Of a DNA stretch of 64,000 nt, positions 1-10,609 are shown piece after piece; the first letter of the stretch is position 1; every line of letters begins with the position of its first letter. The notes beneath the pieces are model-generated. The model ran no database searches. It was not told the DNA's origin and worked only from the letters and a program-made list of their open reading frames with translations. Location of the stretch: assembly GCA_949317995.1 (NCBI GenBank), contig OX439047.1:46873505-46937504 (forward strand), given 5' to 3'. The translations under genes and the position numbers were made by a program. This DNA is from Acholoe squamosa. Taxonomy: Eukaryota > Annelida > Polychaeta > Phyllodocida > Polynoidae.

Positions 1-148
1 ACACCAATTTTAATATGGGGTAATTATCCCGTGAAATAGGGTGGGTAGAGAGTATAGCGAATGGGTGGCCTATCCCTATGGCTTAATGCCAAAACTCTTA
101 GGAATAATTTATATTAAACTACACATTGTTAGGTTTAATATTCAATTA

Positions 149-183
149 TTTCACAGAGTGGCACATAAGCCAGGGGTAGCTAT
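149..183. repeat. Left inverted terminal repeat of the DIRS-like element
   Basis: The reverse complement matches 5156-5190 at 32 of 35 positions, sharing the block TGCCACTCTGTGAAA. Similarity stops on both sides. It lies outside the recombinase end of the element. Confidence 0.75.
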
Positions 184-652
184 TTTGTCTCGTTCGATAA
201 TCTAACTCAGGGCAGATATCCTAACTGAAGGACCACAAGTCATAGATTTATATTAAGTAGTCAGGTTTTATTTACACTTTATAATTTGTCTGCTTAAGCA
301 GAGTAGGTATACATGTACAATGTCATGTTTGTATGGCTGATGATCATAATTGCTTTGTACATTTTTATGTAGATTTCATGTATAGTCTTTAATCTATGTT
401 TGTGAACACAGTGTTTCCACTGTTAACGTCTCTCCCCCCCCCCTCTTCATGAAGAGAGGTGGTTGGGGCCACCTTTGCTGGTGGTTCCCCCACTTTTCTA
501 TGTACATGCTAATTGGCATGTGTCTGAGAAGGATGTTAAGATGTCCATGTTTAGCTTAACATGTGTGTGTGTCTAGCACTAGAGTGTATGAATATAATTA
601 TTTGTATTCTGGGATAAATATCTCGATAAAATATATTTTGATATGTATGGTT

Positions 653-728
653 AAGACTCTGGTTGCTAAGACCACCACTTTCTAGGAATAATGAGTGTGT
701 ACTGTCTGGTTGGTGGTCTAAGAGTCTG
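653..728. repeat. Imperfect hairpin just downstream of the recombinase stop
   Basis: AGACTCT and AGACCACCA on the left pair with TGGTGGTCT and AGAGTCT on the right, around a loop of about 30 bases. It overlaps the recombinase stop codon (718-720) and lies in the 3' region of the element. It may be part of the terminal structures these elements use for circular replication, but that is only inference. Confidence 0.5.
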
Positions 729-1645
729 TTTCACAGTTCATGATGGCAGTTATAAAGTTAGTCTCATGTGTGCTGTCCTCTTTGTCTTCCAGTAGAGGTC
801 TGTTGTAGAACCTTGCAAATGTATTGGTTCTTTCCCATTCTGCTGAGCTGAGTGTGTCATTTATTGGTACATTTAGTTTTGTGGAGTATTTGATCCTGAT
901 GATATCATCTGATAGTCTGAGGTTAGTTCTTAGTAGGGCATAGGCTCTGTATTCTCTGACCTGTTGCTAGCATTAAGAGTAGTAGCGTTCTCCTTGTTAG
1001 CTTCTCCAGATCTAGCTCCTCTATGTCGCCCCACTGTGCCAGTTTGTGTAATACTGGCGCTGGGTCCCATATGTATTCGTAAGGTTCCTGTGGTGGATTT
1101 AGGGCTTTTGCCCCTTTTACGAGTTTTTGTGTCAGTGCAGGTTCCCCTAACGGTCTGCCTTCTATGTAGATGAAGCAGGACATCAGGGACCTGGTAGGGG
1201 CTACTGATGAGTGTCTCACCCCACTGTTGGAGATCTCTGTTAGGAAATCTACACATTGGTGTATTGTGGGATGGGTGACGCTGACGTTTTTGCTGGTGTG
1301 TTTTAGCCACTTCCTTGTGGCTGTTGCATAGCTGGCTATTGTAGATTTTGACCATGAACCCATGAGGAGCTCCCAGGATGTCTTGGATATTCCAATATTG
1401 TCACCCCAGATGGTTTCCATGGGGGGCTTGTCATTTATAGGGGCAGGTAGGAGTCTCATCCTGTTGGCCATGAGAAAGGTTTTCTTCTGGTCCCCTGGCC
1501 ACTGCAGCGTTGATGTGTTGACCCTTAGGGTCCATCTGTTCTTGAAGGTGGGCAGTCTCTTGAGGTTGGGGTACCAGGGATGTGTCTTCCACTCCGATAC
1601 GAGTAGCAGCCCTCTGGGTCTGTCTTCCTTCAGTATCCTGACCAA
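718..1645 (-). pseudogene. DIRS tyrosine recombinase, frameshifted and internally deleted
   Basis: The N-terminal part (to about 923) has the core-binding-like region GSWSKSTIASYATATRKW and then LATGQRIQSL, whose Arg is the first catalytic residue. The frame shifts near 930-950. The continuation reads through a beta-strand region to SAEWERTNTFARFYNRPL, which resembles the family C-terminus with the nucleophilic Tyr, and stops at 718. Between the strand region and SAEWER, around 833-850, the block that normally carries the His-x-x-Arg box is missing. The start overlaps the RNase H frame by 16 bases. The protein would have cut and joined circular element DNA; this copy cannot. Confidence 0.85.
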
Positions 1646-2244
1646 GTTATAGAGAATGCATCAGTTCCATATGCACTTGGGTAGTGGTGTAGAGATACAA
1701 AGTGTTTGCATATTGCATTGGAGGGTGAGGCAAATATGTAAGTGTCAGGTTTTGGGAACTTTTTGAATATTTTCTGTTGGCTTTCAGGGCTCAGTGTCCA
1801 TTCTCCTGCCGTGGAGAAGGCTTTTGAGGCTCTGTCTGCCTTAACATTGTCCTCTGAGGGAATGTATGTGGTTTTGAATGTTATATTCATTTCCCAGGCC
1901 AATCTAAATACACTTTCAGTGGCTTTTTTGCAGGAGATGTATTGGCTGGATCCTCCTTTGTTGAGGCAGCTGATGGCTGTTGTGTTGTCTATGAACATTT
2001 GCGTGTGTTTTCCAGTTAGGGATTTTTTTAAATGTAGTAGTGCCCTGTGGACTGCTAGGATTTCTTTTATGTTTATGTGGAGGGGTTCTATCTCTCCACA
2101 CCATTCTTCCTCATATTCAGAGTATGTTTCCAGGATGTAGGCACCCCACCCTGTATCTGAGGAGTCTGATTTTAGTGTTATCTGTGGGCACTTTTCTGTG
2201 TACGTTTTCTTCAAGAGTGGCAGGTACTGTAGGTTTTCTCTCAA
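1630..2244 (-). pseudogene. RNase H domain of the DIRS-like element
   Basis: A 204-residue open stretch with all four expected acidic residues in order: Asp in LKSDSSDTGWGAY, Glu in IKEILAVHRALL, Asp in MFIDNTTAISCLN, and Asp in NVKADRASK. This fits the retroelement RNase H fold that degrades RNA in RNA:DNA hybrids during reverse transcription. It follows the reverse transcriptase after a frameshift near 2245-2255 and overlaps the recombinase frame at its end. The individual domain looks intact even though the polyprotein is broken. Confidence 0.87.
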
Positions 2245-2252
2245 GGTTGGTT

Positions 2253-3361
2253 TTATAAACCCTCTGAGAGGGATGATTTATCCTGTGTTTTGTTTAAGGC
2301 CTGGTCTTTTGCAATGATGAGCTTTTTGGTAAGTACTGTTGCTCTGTCATTTCCTGGTTCTGTGACTGCTAGGGCTCCTAGAACCTGTGAGAATTTTCTT
2401 ATGGTACATATTTGTACCTTAAGGATATCCTCCACTTTTTGTGAGATATCAGCCTGTTTTTTGTTTGGTATCATGAGCGTTAGTGTGGGTGACTGCAGTG
2501 TGAAACTCAGGTACTCAGTTGTTTGTGTTGGTTCTAAGACTGATTTGTCAAAGTTAATTGTAAAGCTGAGCTGTTCTGACTTCTTTTTTGTCTGCATAAT
2601 TAGCGTGTCGTCTATGTAAAAGACAAGGTTTTGTTCTCAGGTGTGCCATGAGTGCTTTCATGATTTTTGTAAAGATTCTAGAACCTCGGGAGTAGCCATT
2701 GGGGAGGCAGGTGAATCTGTATCTCTTGCCATGGTGTATTAGTTGTAGGAGGTCCCTGTCCCTTAATTTTACCGGTAGTGAAAAGTAGCCCTGGGTTATG
2801 TCTATGCTGGTTAGGTAGCTGTCTTTTTGTACCATATTCATAACTACTGACAGGTGGTCCATCTTGAAATGCTTATATGATGTGTATTCATTTAAGCTTG
2901 ACAAGTTTAGTATGGGCCTGTATGTTCCATTAGATTTTTCTTTTAGGAACATGTGTGAAACAAAGGCTCCTGGCGATGGAAAGGCAGGTTCTATTATGCC
3001 TTGTGATAGCAGTTTTTCAAGTTGTTCAGTCATAATACTGTCTTTCACTGGGTCCAAACATCTGGACATCAGGTTGTCTCACCTGAGTAGGCAGGGAGCA
3101 GAGGCTTACGGGTAGGCCCTTTACCATGTCCAATACCCATCCGTCTGATGTGTATTGTGACCATTGTGTCTGCTTCCCTGCCCAGGCCACCTGCCTGGAA
3201 AGTGGGACTTGTGTGTGTAGGAGGTAGGTGAACTTACTTTTGCTTTTAATGCCTGTTGTTGGTGCTGCCTCCATTGCACTGACATTTGTCTTGCTTGTTT
3301 TTGTGTTGTTTGCTGTTGTTGTATTGGCCTCCTTTGGTGTGCTGTTTCTTCTTCTCATCAT
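2253..3361 (-). pseudogene. Reverse transcriptase of the DIRS-like element, frameshifted
   Basis: The first open piece (3361-3026) ends with SDGWVLDMVKGLPV, the usual lead-in of DIRS/Pao-type polymerases. The second (3069-2554) has GIIEPAFPSPGAFVSHMFLK, then RPILNLSSLNEY, then TSIDITQGYFSLPV with the first catalytic Asp. A frameshift near 2640 moves the YIDDTLI box (two catalytic Asp) into a third frame, which runs to 2253. So at least two frame changes separate motifs that must lie in one polypeptide. The function would be copying element RNA into DNA. Order and motifs leave little doubt about the family. Confidence 0.9.
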
Positions 3362-5135
3362 ATTTTCCTTGGTGGATGTTGTTTCTGCCTGCTGTTGGTT
3401 GTTTTGGTGGTACTTATTTTGATGCTGTTGGTGCCCTTGCTGTTGACCCCCTGGGCTGGGCCCTTGCTGGAGTTTCCCTGGTTAGTAGGCTTCCTTTTGT
3501 CTTTGGGTGTGATGAAGACTTCTTTGAAGGTGTCATGTAGCTTACTGCGTGTGGTGACTTCCTCTTTTAGGTTGTCACCCATTAGGTTTTGGAAACCTTG
3601 GTTATTGTTATCTTTGGCCAGGTGTCAGGTGGGGCCTGCAACTGTGTTCTTAAGGAGTGACCTCCTCATGTTATTGAGTCTCCAGGAGGTTTTGGCAATC
3701 AGGGTTAGGGAGTCACATATTTTTATTGCCATTTCCTTTGGGGTCTGTGTTTTTGCATCCAAACTGTTGAGTGCTGATATCAGTGGTCTGGCTGCAAATT
3801 GGAGGGCCCATTGCATGGACTTATAGGGTGCATCCGTGTTCACAGTCTGCTGCTTGTATTTGGGGTCCTTAGCTTCCAGCTCGTCAAGGATCTCTTGGTT
3901 TATTCTCGTCTTGTGGAGGCTGTCCATGTTGTCTGGTCTGGGGTATTTCCCATACAGCATTGCTGTGTCTGTCTTTCCCAGGGGTGCCTTGTATGTGTCG
4001 CTGATCAGTGTTTTTACATTGGCCCTTACAGGACCTGTAGTTTTGACCATGGGCTTCTCTTTATGTATCTTTACTGCTGTGAGTCCAGCACTTCCCCCTC
4101 CTCCAGCTCCCCTCTGTCCTTGTCCTGAGTGGGCAGGGCTGGTCTATTGGCAGGGGCATCATTTCGGCTCTGTGTGCCACCAGGTGGCAGTTGAGTGCCT
4201 CCAGGTGGTGTGGTGCCAGCCCTGGTGTTGTATGCTGTGGAGGCGGGTTCTGGGCAGGTAAGGTCCTCCTGTGTGTGGCCGTGTGTCCCGCGTCCACTCT
4301 GTATCTGGGGTGCAGGTAGTATTCCATGTCTGCCTCAGGTGATATGGGATGTACTGTCCTCCTTGGCCCTCCCACCTGTAGGTTGCTGTAGTGTGGGGCC
4401 GGATAGCCATTTTGTCTGTGGTAGAAGGTGATGTCCCTGTAATCCTGGAGTGGCATCCTTGGGTAGTGGTCCCCAAATGTAGGTCACCTCACCTTGTAGG
4501 CTACCCTGCCTCTAGGGACATCTGGCTCCGATGAGTCGGGTGTGTACCTGGTGTACCCCGCTCTGGTGTGGTGGGGTTGGTGCTGTGTGAGGTGTAGATG
4601 CCTGGGCCATTCCATTGTATGTTTTCTGCTGCTGCTCCCACCTCCATCTCAGCTGGTGGAGTATCTTCGGTCAGGTCACACTTCCTGTGGCCATCACACC
4701 TGTGGCTCACATTAGCAGTCCATGGGGCCCTGCAGTGGCTGCAGTAGGGGCATCTCCCTGCCCTACTCCTTGAGTATTTGTATGTGATTCTCATCCAGAC
4801 CTGACCTGCCAGTGTTAGGTTTCTGGTTGTATAAATTCCTCAGATATTGAGTCAAGTTGTTGTGTTGAGATGTCACCCTGTTGTTGGTCGTGCTTGGATG
4901 CACACATGGTGTGTGGAAGCGTTTTATGGCCTCCAGTCACTTTGAAGCTGGTCCCCTTAGTTGTAGGGTTGTATAGGGCTAGTTGCCATAGTCCCACCCA
5001 ACCCCGGGGCCCAGCTGTGTAGGTTCCGTTGAGGCCGCCTTGTATGGCTGGCCTCCTGCAAGCTTTGTGCCATGGAGGGGGAAGGAGCCTAGCTCCTACC
5101 TCCCTTGCGGTCGCTGTAAGAAGGACCACCTCCAA
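3358..5135 (-). pseudogene. Gag-like region of the DIRS-like element, multiply frameshifted
   Basis: Four or more open pieces in different frames (5135-4815, 4794-4501, 4456-4061, 4050-3625, 3582-3358). The second has a Cys/His cluster, CPYCSHC then SHRCDGHRKCD, that could bind zinc. The third is Pro/His-rich and probably a linker. The fourth has SLHKTRINQEILDELEAKDP and a helical tail, similar in style to DIRS gag-like proteins, and the fifth continues with NLMGDNLKEEV before a Gln/Asn/Lys-rich stretch. The likely role was binding element RNA and packaging. Assignment rests mainly on position before the reverse transcriptase. Confidence 0.65.
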
Positions 5136-5155
5136 GTGAGGCCCTGCTATATACC

Positions 5156-5190
5156 ATAGCTACCACTGGCTTAAATGCCACTCTGTGAAA
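5156..5190. repeat. Right inverted terminal repeat of the DIRS-like element
   Basis: Partner of 149-183 in inverted orientation. It lies just upstream of the first gag-like frame and marks the 5' end of the element on the minus strand. Confidence 0.75.
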
Positions 5191-5198
5191 GAATGCAT

Positions 5199-8100
5199 TT
5201 TTCATGTTACCACAAATCATATATGTCTCTAGATCTAGGCACCTTGGGGGAAGAACTGAATAAATGCCTCACACGCCTCGTTAATGTTGAATAGAAGTGG
5301 GGATATGAATATGGCCATTGATATTAATTCTTATGGATGTGATGTGTGTTATACGCTTTGTGTACGTAGAGCGTATGAAAGGCAAAGTACTCAATTGTGT
5401 AGGTTGATAAAAGTGTGGACAGTGAAGTGTATAGTACCAGTATGCACATGAAAACACATGAAATCAACTTCTAGCTTCCCATTCCACACCAAGAATGTCT
5501 ACACTGAAAGGTTTAGGATTTTGCTTAGTTTTCAGGCAGGACTAACGATCTTATTTTTTCTCAGTGCTTACACGCTGCTTCTATGATGTCTCTCTTCCCC
5601 CCTCTCTAGTCCATCCCCCTGCTTTCATTATACTTCCTTCTTTTAAACATTACATCGATTTACCTCCTACCCTTGATGCAAATGATTCTCATCTTTAACA
5701 CAGCCATGCCCTGCTATCCCCATTCTCTTCCATGTAGCAGGAACCATAAATAAATGCCACAGACCCAGTTTGCTCCAATCAGAATTTACGGCCGCTGTCA
5801 GTTGTGGCCAAGCAGGCATTTACACACCTTTAAGGTCAAAGTCAAGCCCATTCTCCTCAACAAATGGTGTTTAAATGCCAGGGACGTGCCCCTTGATCCA
5901 GTGGAGATTGCAATTCTAGATTTATGTATTCAAATCTTCAACCCTACCTAGCAAAGTTGTCTTAATAATTGAGTTATATACCATGTTAAAATTAGAATAA
6001 TCGGAATATTGACAATTTCAGTTGTTGAAAATATTAGCGCTGATGTCACATGAAGGTAAGGGCTTGTTGCCTTTTTACCTGGAGGTAACAAAAGGCTCTG
6101 AGCTGCACTTCTGCTTAAACTACAAATATATTCCATAAACTGTCTACTCACTCTGACTCGAGGCATTGGACAAAAGACTAGCTGCGATGGGTTAACGATA
6201 TGATGATACATATATATAGAGAGTGGCCCTAGAATAATTAGGAAATGTAGATCTCTCATCTTACATTATATTGCACAATAGCTACATGCACTGCTCTACT
6301 TATTATGATATTTATTTGATATACATCGTGAGCTTGCATTTCCTTGTGTCGATGTGTTACACATATCAGCCTTTGACTGTGTATTTTTTGCTGACATCTT
6401 CACTTTCTCCTCCTTAGAAATGCTAGACGTGGAATAACCTGATCTTACAACCCGAGAATAAATAGGTTAGTATCAGATATTTCCAGACTAAATTCCAGAT
6501 GTAAAATGCCGTTCTTGTAATTAAACTGTTAATTCTGACCAGAAGCAAGCTACCTAGACAATTGCAAGCAAGGCTAACCCGTAGCACATTAGCACTGGCA
6601 TGTGGGGTCATTCCTATTTGCCGAGGTAGCACAGGTGGGCCGAGAAATAAGATAGCATGCAATTGTGGCTACTTTACTGTTTCTGAAGTAGCTGCATTGA
6701 TTATTACTATAATTCATTCATGCTTCTGCACCTACCTCACATCGACTTTTGCCTTCATGAAGAAAGTCCATGGTATTCTTTGTGTAATGTGTGTTGTCTT
6801 TTGCAAACAGTGGTTTAGATGTGACATATTTGGGGATAGTCAATTTACATCGCCTGTACCTAGTGTGTATGGTACAGTCGATAACAGTGTCCCATACAAT
6901 CACTGGGGGCTAGGGAAGTCACTGAGTTTGAGGTATAAACATCCTAGTCTTGACCAGTAAGGTGGGCCAATATGTAAAGTAATGCCTTATTTTGTTTGTG
7001 TATACCTCTTATAGTTTCATATACTTAACTATATAATTGTTGTAGCCTCAAAGGAGTCCCAGTTATCATAATCCTGGATCCAAGTTGGCTATCTTTGGAC
7101 TGCGTGGTGTGCTGTGGTGCATATTTGTTTGCATTTCTCACCAGGTTGGCCAGATGGAGACACTTGATTTACACTAGTAGTGACCTCTAGGGATGGGAAT
7201 TGAATTTGTTTGCCCACTGCTAACCACCCTATCTCATGTTCAGTGAAGTGTGAAGGCAGTACTAGACCAGTCTGAGGAAAGGGCTAATGCTAGCTGAATC
7301 TCAGCTCCAGAGATTGAAACCACAGCAAAGTGACAAAGGATAGGTTGTGACCAGGGAACATTTTACAAATGGATATGTAACAGAGTTTCATTCAACTGAC
7401 AGGCAACAATGTAAGTTAATTTACAATGTAAAGTGTCTATACTTGAACATAGGACATTACTTAAACCTCCTAGTTCCTCATACTGCCTAAAATGATGACT
7501 TGTTTTTCAACCCCACTGGATTGAGTGGGATCTGTTACCAGCCAAGTCATACCCACTAGACTTGGCTGGCCTGCTAGCTAATTTGGGGATTGTCCATGAC
7601 TACCGCAGCCTACTATGTACTAGAGACCCTACCTTGTCTTTGCTCTAGACAGGAACAACAGGCATAGGTTAACTAGATCTATAGGTTGGTTTACATGTGG
7701 CCCCCTTCACTACAATCATCAGAGAGTGGTTAGCTACGTGCAGACTCTCCATACACGCTGACATTGAGTACCTTCACCATGCGGAAATGTACATTCTATA
7801 TTTATCCTTCATAGGAGACGGAACCCTATGGTCTCATATTCAGAATAGGACTATAGGACATGTTTGCTGTGTGGGTATTTGTTGGAAATAAGTGAGATAT
7901 AGCCTCCTTACCCAAGGTTAACTTGACCAAAGGGTCAGTCAAGTACACTGATTTGTTTGCCAGCAGGTGTTTATAATTAGAAACAATGCAACAATTTTGA
8001 GTTACCCTAATGGGCTGGCAAAGGGCATTTAGTTGCCGATGCCACTCAGCCATGACAAGATTGAAGTGTAAATGGCTTATAATTGTCAAAAAGATGATGA

Positions 8101-8698
8101 GATCTCATCCCCTAAACACAATGCACTGGTGCAAAGCCGAATACAAACTTACAAAAATTTAACAATGCTGCACCAGTAGGAATCGAGTCCTTTTATAAAT
8201 AAATCAATTTTCAGTTTCTATATTATAGATTTTTTATCTATGCCAAGACCTTTAATCATCTCACTGTATGCATCCCTATATTGCACTTGGAGGACAATTT
8301 AATCCCCATGGTGTTCAAATATTCATAAGATCGAGCATTCCATATTGCAATTATACAGCATCAATGTCATATTTTTTTCTAATGCAATTTGCAGTAGCAT
8401 TACCTTCCTGTTAATAGATGACTATCGGCCTTCATAAAAGGTCCCAGTACCTCCTCTAATGACTTCCCGCTTCCCATTTATAAACTACGGCAGTGCAGTG
8501 AAATATCAATATGATTATACTTTTTTGTCGTTATGCCATTTAAACGGCCCCTTCCCTCTTCGATGTTCTCAATGCCTGAGGAGGCAACTGTCCTAAATTA
8601 TAAATGAGCTACCCTTTTCACAGTGACCTAATTGTGTACAGCCGATATTTAATTAATTTGATGGAGAGCAATAGTGACCTAATTGTCCATTTTAGTAT
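5199..8698. other. Intergenic, no gene seen
   Basis: AT-rich sequence. Open frames of up to about 130 codons occur on both strands but show no family motif, domain or exon-like boundary. Positions 8270-8580 are a diverged direct repeat of 13158-13460. Confidence 0.6.
8270..8580 (+). repeat. Diverged dispersed repeat, copy 1 of 2
   Basis: Shares an ordered series of words with 13158-13460 in the same orientation: a block around AATATTCATAAGA versus AGTATTCATGAGG, then CAGCATCAATGTCA versus GAGCATCAATGCCA, then GAAATATCAATAT versus GAAATACCGATAT, and finally GTTCTCAAT. Family unknown, non-coding in appearance. Confidence 0.6.
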
Positions 8699-9040
8699 GG
8701 GGTATCCTTTCAGCCTGTCAACACAGGAACGCGGTGTTTCGCATCAATGTCGCGGCAGTTTGCGTGAAACTGCCGCGACATTGACGCAAAACACCACGTT
8801 CCTGCATTGGCAGGCAATAGCCCGTTTAAGCGCCGGGGTCTCAAATAAACGCCGGTCTCGAATAAGCGCCGGGGGTAGAGGGGTACTAAAATTGATCTTA
8901 ACCACTAAAAACAGTATTCAAATAAACGCCTGTCTTATTTAAGTGCCGGGGGTACAGTGGGGTTGAAATCAATGAGCGCTTAAACGGGTCATTACGGTAC
9001 CCCAAACTTGTGCCGCTAGTAATGCTGCCACCTAGTGGCG
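8699..9040. mobile_element. Hairpin MITE-like element with a nested insertion
   Basis: A strong palindrome is centred near 8764: CGCGGCAGTTT faces AAACTGCCGCG, with arms extending out to CCTGTCAA and TTGGCAGG. The right arm resumes after a nested element at about 8989 and ends in ATGCTGCCACCTAGTGGCG. The same arm words appear in the hairpin at 15726-15922, so both belong to one non-autonomous family. The left outer arm of this copy is truncated. Confidence 0.72.
8821..8988. mobile_element. Small nested TIR element of AAGCGCCGGGG repeats
   Basis: Bounded by inverted 13-mers, CCCGTTTAAGCGC at 8821-8833 and its reverse complement at 8976-8988. The interior repeats AAATAAACGCCGG and AATAAGCGCCGGGG several times. 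It interrupts the right arm of the surrounding hairpin element. No clear target duplication was found. I recall similar 'ataaacgcc' repeats from other marine invertebrate genomes. Confidence 0.68.
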
Positions 9041-9855
9041 TAGTTCGAATTACATGAATACATTTGGATTGCTATGCATAATGAGGGAATGTGAGGATGT
9101 GTGAAACTATGTGCATAATTCAGTTGGCAGTCAAATATGTATATGTGAGAAATTTCTGTGAGGTATGTGTGAAATTCTGAAGTCCACTTTTCAGGTCATC
9201 TTTTATACTAACCTTTAGAATAATATGATAGGTTTATGATTATTTCGGTTGGAATTTAACCTAAGAATGATGATATACCTCCCCCCAATATGAATAGATC
9301 AGAGCAATTTATCCTCAGAAAAGGAAGCCCAATCCATGTGGTCATCTACTTGCGCAATTCACACTAACTGATAGAGTATGTGCATCCTTCACTGTCACAA
9401 ATACAATGTCACCATCAAGCACAGGTCCCTACGGAGATTAGATACGATGTAACACAGCTCCAATGTCCCACTACATCAATGTACCTTTGATTGGACAATG
9501 TGGTCAAAATGTCATAGATTGTCAAAAAGTCACAATTTCACAAACATGTTTTGAAACAGCATCCATACTTAGGCAATGCGGCACCTGGTCTGTTGTGACG
9601 CCATAGGCTGCATCAGAGAAGCTTTTCCTTTTCCCTGTAGCAGTTCACGAGTATGCCAGGATGTTTTTACTCGATATAAAGGATAACAAATGAAGCCATC
9701 ATGAAAATGAGGTCATATTTTCTATTTAACACTGATCGTGTCATTATTGAATCAGTAGAGAGGACACATAGATAGGGGAAGTGATATTAAAATCAACACA
9801 CAAAAAGTATCATGTAGATTTCAGATAAACATTCGTGAGCAATAAGTTAACCTTT
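9041..9855. other. Intergenic, nothing recognised
   Basis: AT-rich, no open frame of note and no strong repeat between the two TIR elements. Confidence 0.55.
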
Positions 9856-10609
9856 GGAGGTTAATTCAAAAGATCCTGGGATTTCTAACCCTGCGATCTT
9901 AGTGTAGGCACATAACATAAGACCTGGCCAGTCTACCCTATCTAATGCAGTGGTTGCAGGCCTGCCAGGAATAGCAAGTCCTGAGATCACTTTACTATTC
10001 CTTTTTCAGAACTAAGATCACTGCGATCTTAGTGAAAGAATTGCATAGTGGTTTAACCTGAGTACAAGAGCACTTACAGGGAACACTCCTGATGGAAAGA
10101 GTGAATAGCCTACTGCATACATATAGGGGGGAGGAAGGACGTTTGCTGAGTGTCATTGAGGGCTCTTAGGGCTACTCATTCGTTAAGTGCACTGTAAGGT
10201 AATTCTTCCCTTCTCTCTCTTTGTCCTAGGGCGGCACAATGCTTCTAATAGGCAAGCATAAATCATACATTCATGAGAACAACTCTTGCATACTGTACGG
10301 GGTAAAGTGCACCCTGTGCTCTTTTGTTAGCCCATATGGGGACGGGGAACGATGGTATAAACACTGTTGTGAAGAAGAGTGACTCCACAGCTATTCCTTT
10401 ATTTTGGGACTCTTACCCCTGTGCCCAGTCAGTACTTCTTGGAATAGTGTAGGAGGGCTGAGGCTAAGATCGATGCGATCTTAGTGCGATCTTAGTGCTG
10501 GCTAGGAAAAGTGAACGCAGTCTAATCTTATGATCGCTTAATAGGATAAGGCAGAATAATTCCTAAGATCACTGAGGTTGCGATCCCAGGATCTTTTGAA
10601 TTAACCTCC
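9856..10609 (-). mobile_element. 745-bp TIR family, copy 1 (reverse orientation)
   Basis: Ends are inverted repeats beginning GGAGGTTAATTCAAAAGATC, followed by inner repeats of the type AAGATCACTGCGATCTTA. The whole 754 bp aligns in reverse orientation with 21957-22702 and with 52705-54690 after removal of the insertion there. Shared interior words include CCCATATGGGGACGGGGAAC and AGTGCTCTTGTACTCAGG-like segments. No protein is encoded, so it is a non-autonomous DNA transposon. The superfamily is not determined because flanking duplications are unclear. Confidence 0.85.

Larger units (their letters stand above)
147..5198 (-). mobile_element. Decayed DIRS-like tyrosine-recombinase retrotransposon
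   Basis: On the minus strand the order is gag-like region, reverse transcriptase, RNase H and tyrosine recombinase. That order with a recombinase instead of a DDE integrase is diagnostic of the DIRS order. Short inverted terminal repeats are visible at 149-183 and 5156-5190 (32 of 35 positions match), much shorter than in intact DIRS elements. No internal complementary region was found. Every domain changes frame at least once, and the recombinase has lost an internal block, so this copy is dead. No target duplication is seen, as expected for a recombinase-integrated element. Ngaro or PAT relatives are alternatives, but inverted rather than split direct ends favour DIRS. Confidence 0.88.

Noticed and set aside
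964-2619. Forward-strand open frames over the DIRS-like element
   Set aside because: Antisense shadows of the recombinase, RNase H and reverse transcriptase on the minus strand.
6562-6960. 132-codon forward open frame
   Set aside because: Cysteine- and aromatic-rich by composition, no domain, no splice support; length not unusual for this much sequence.
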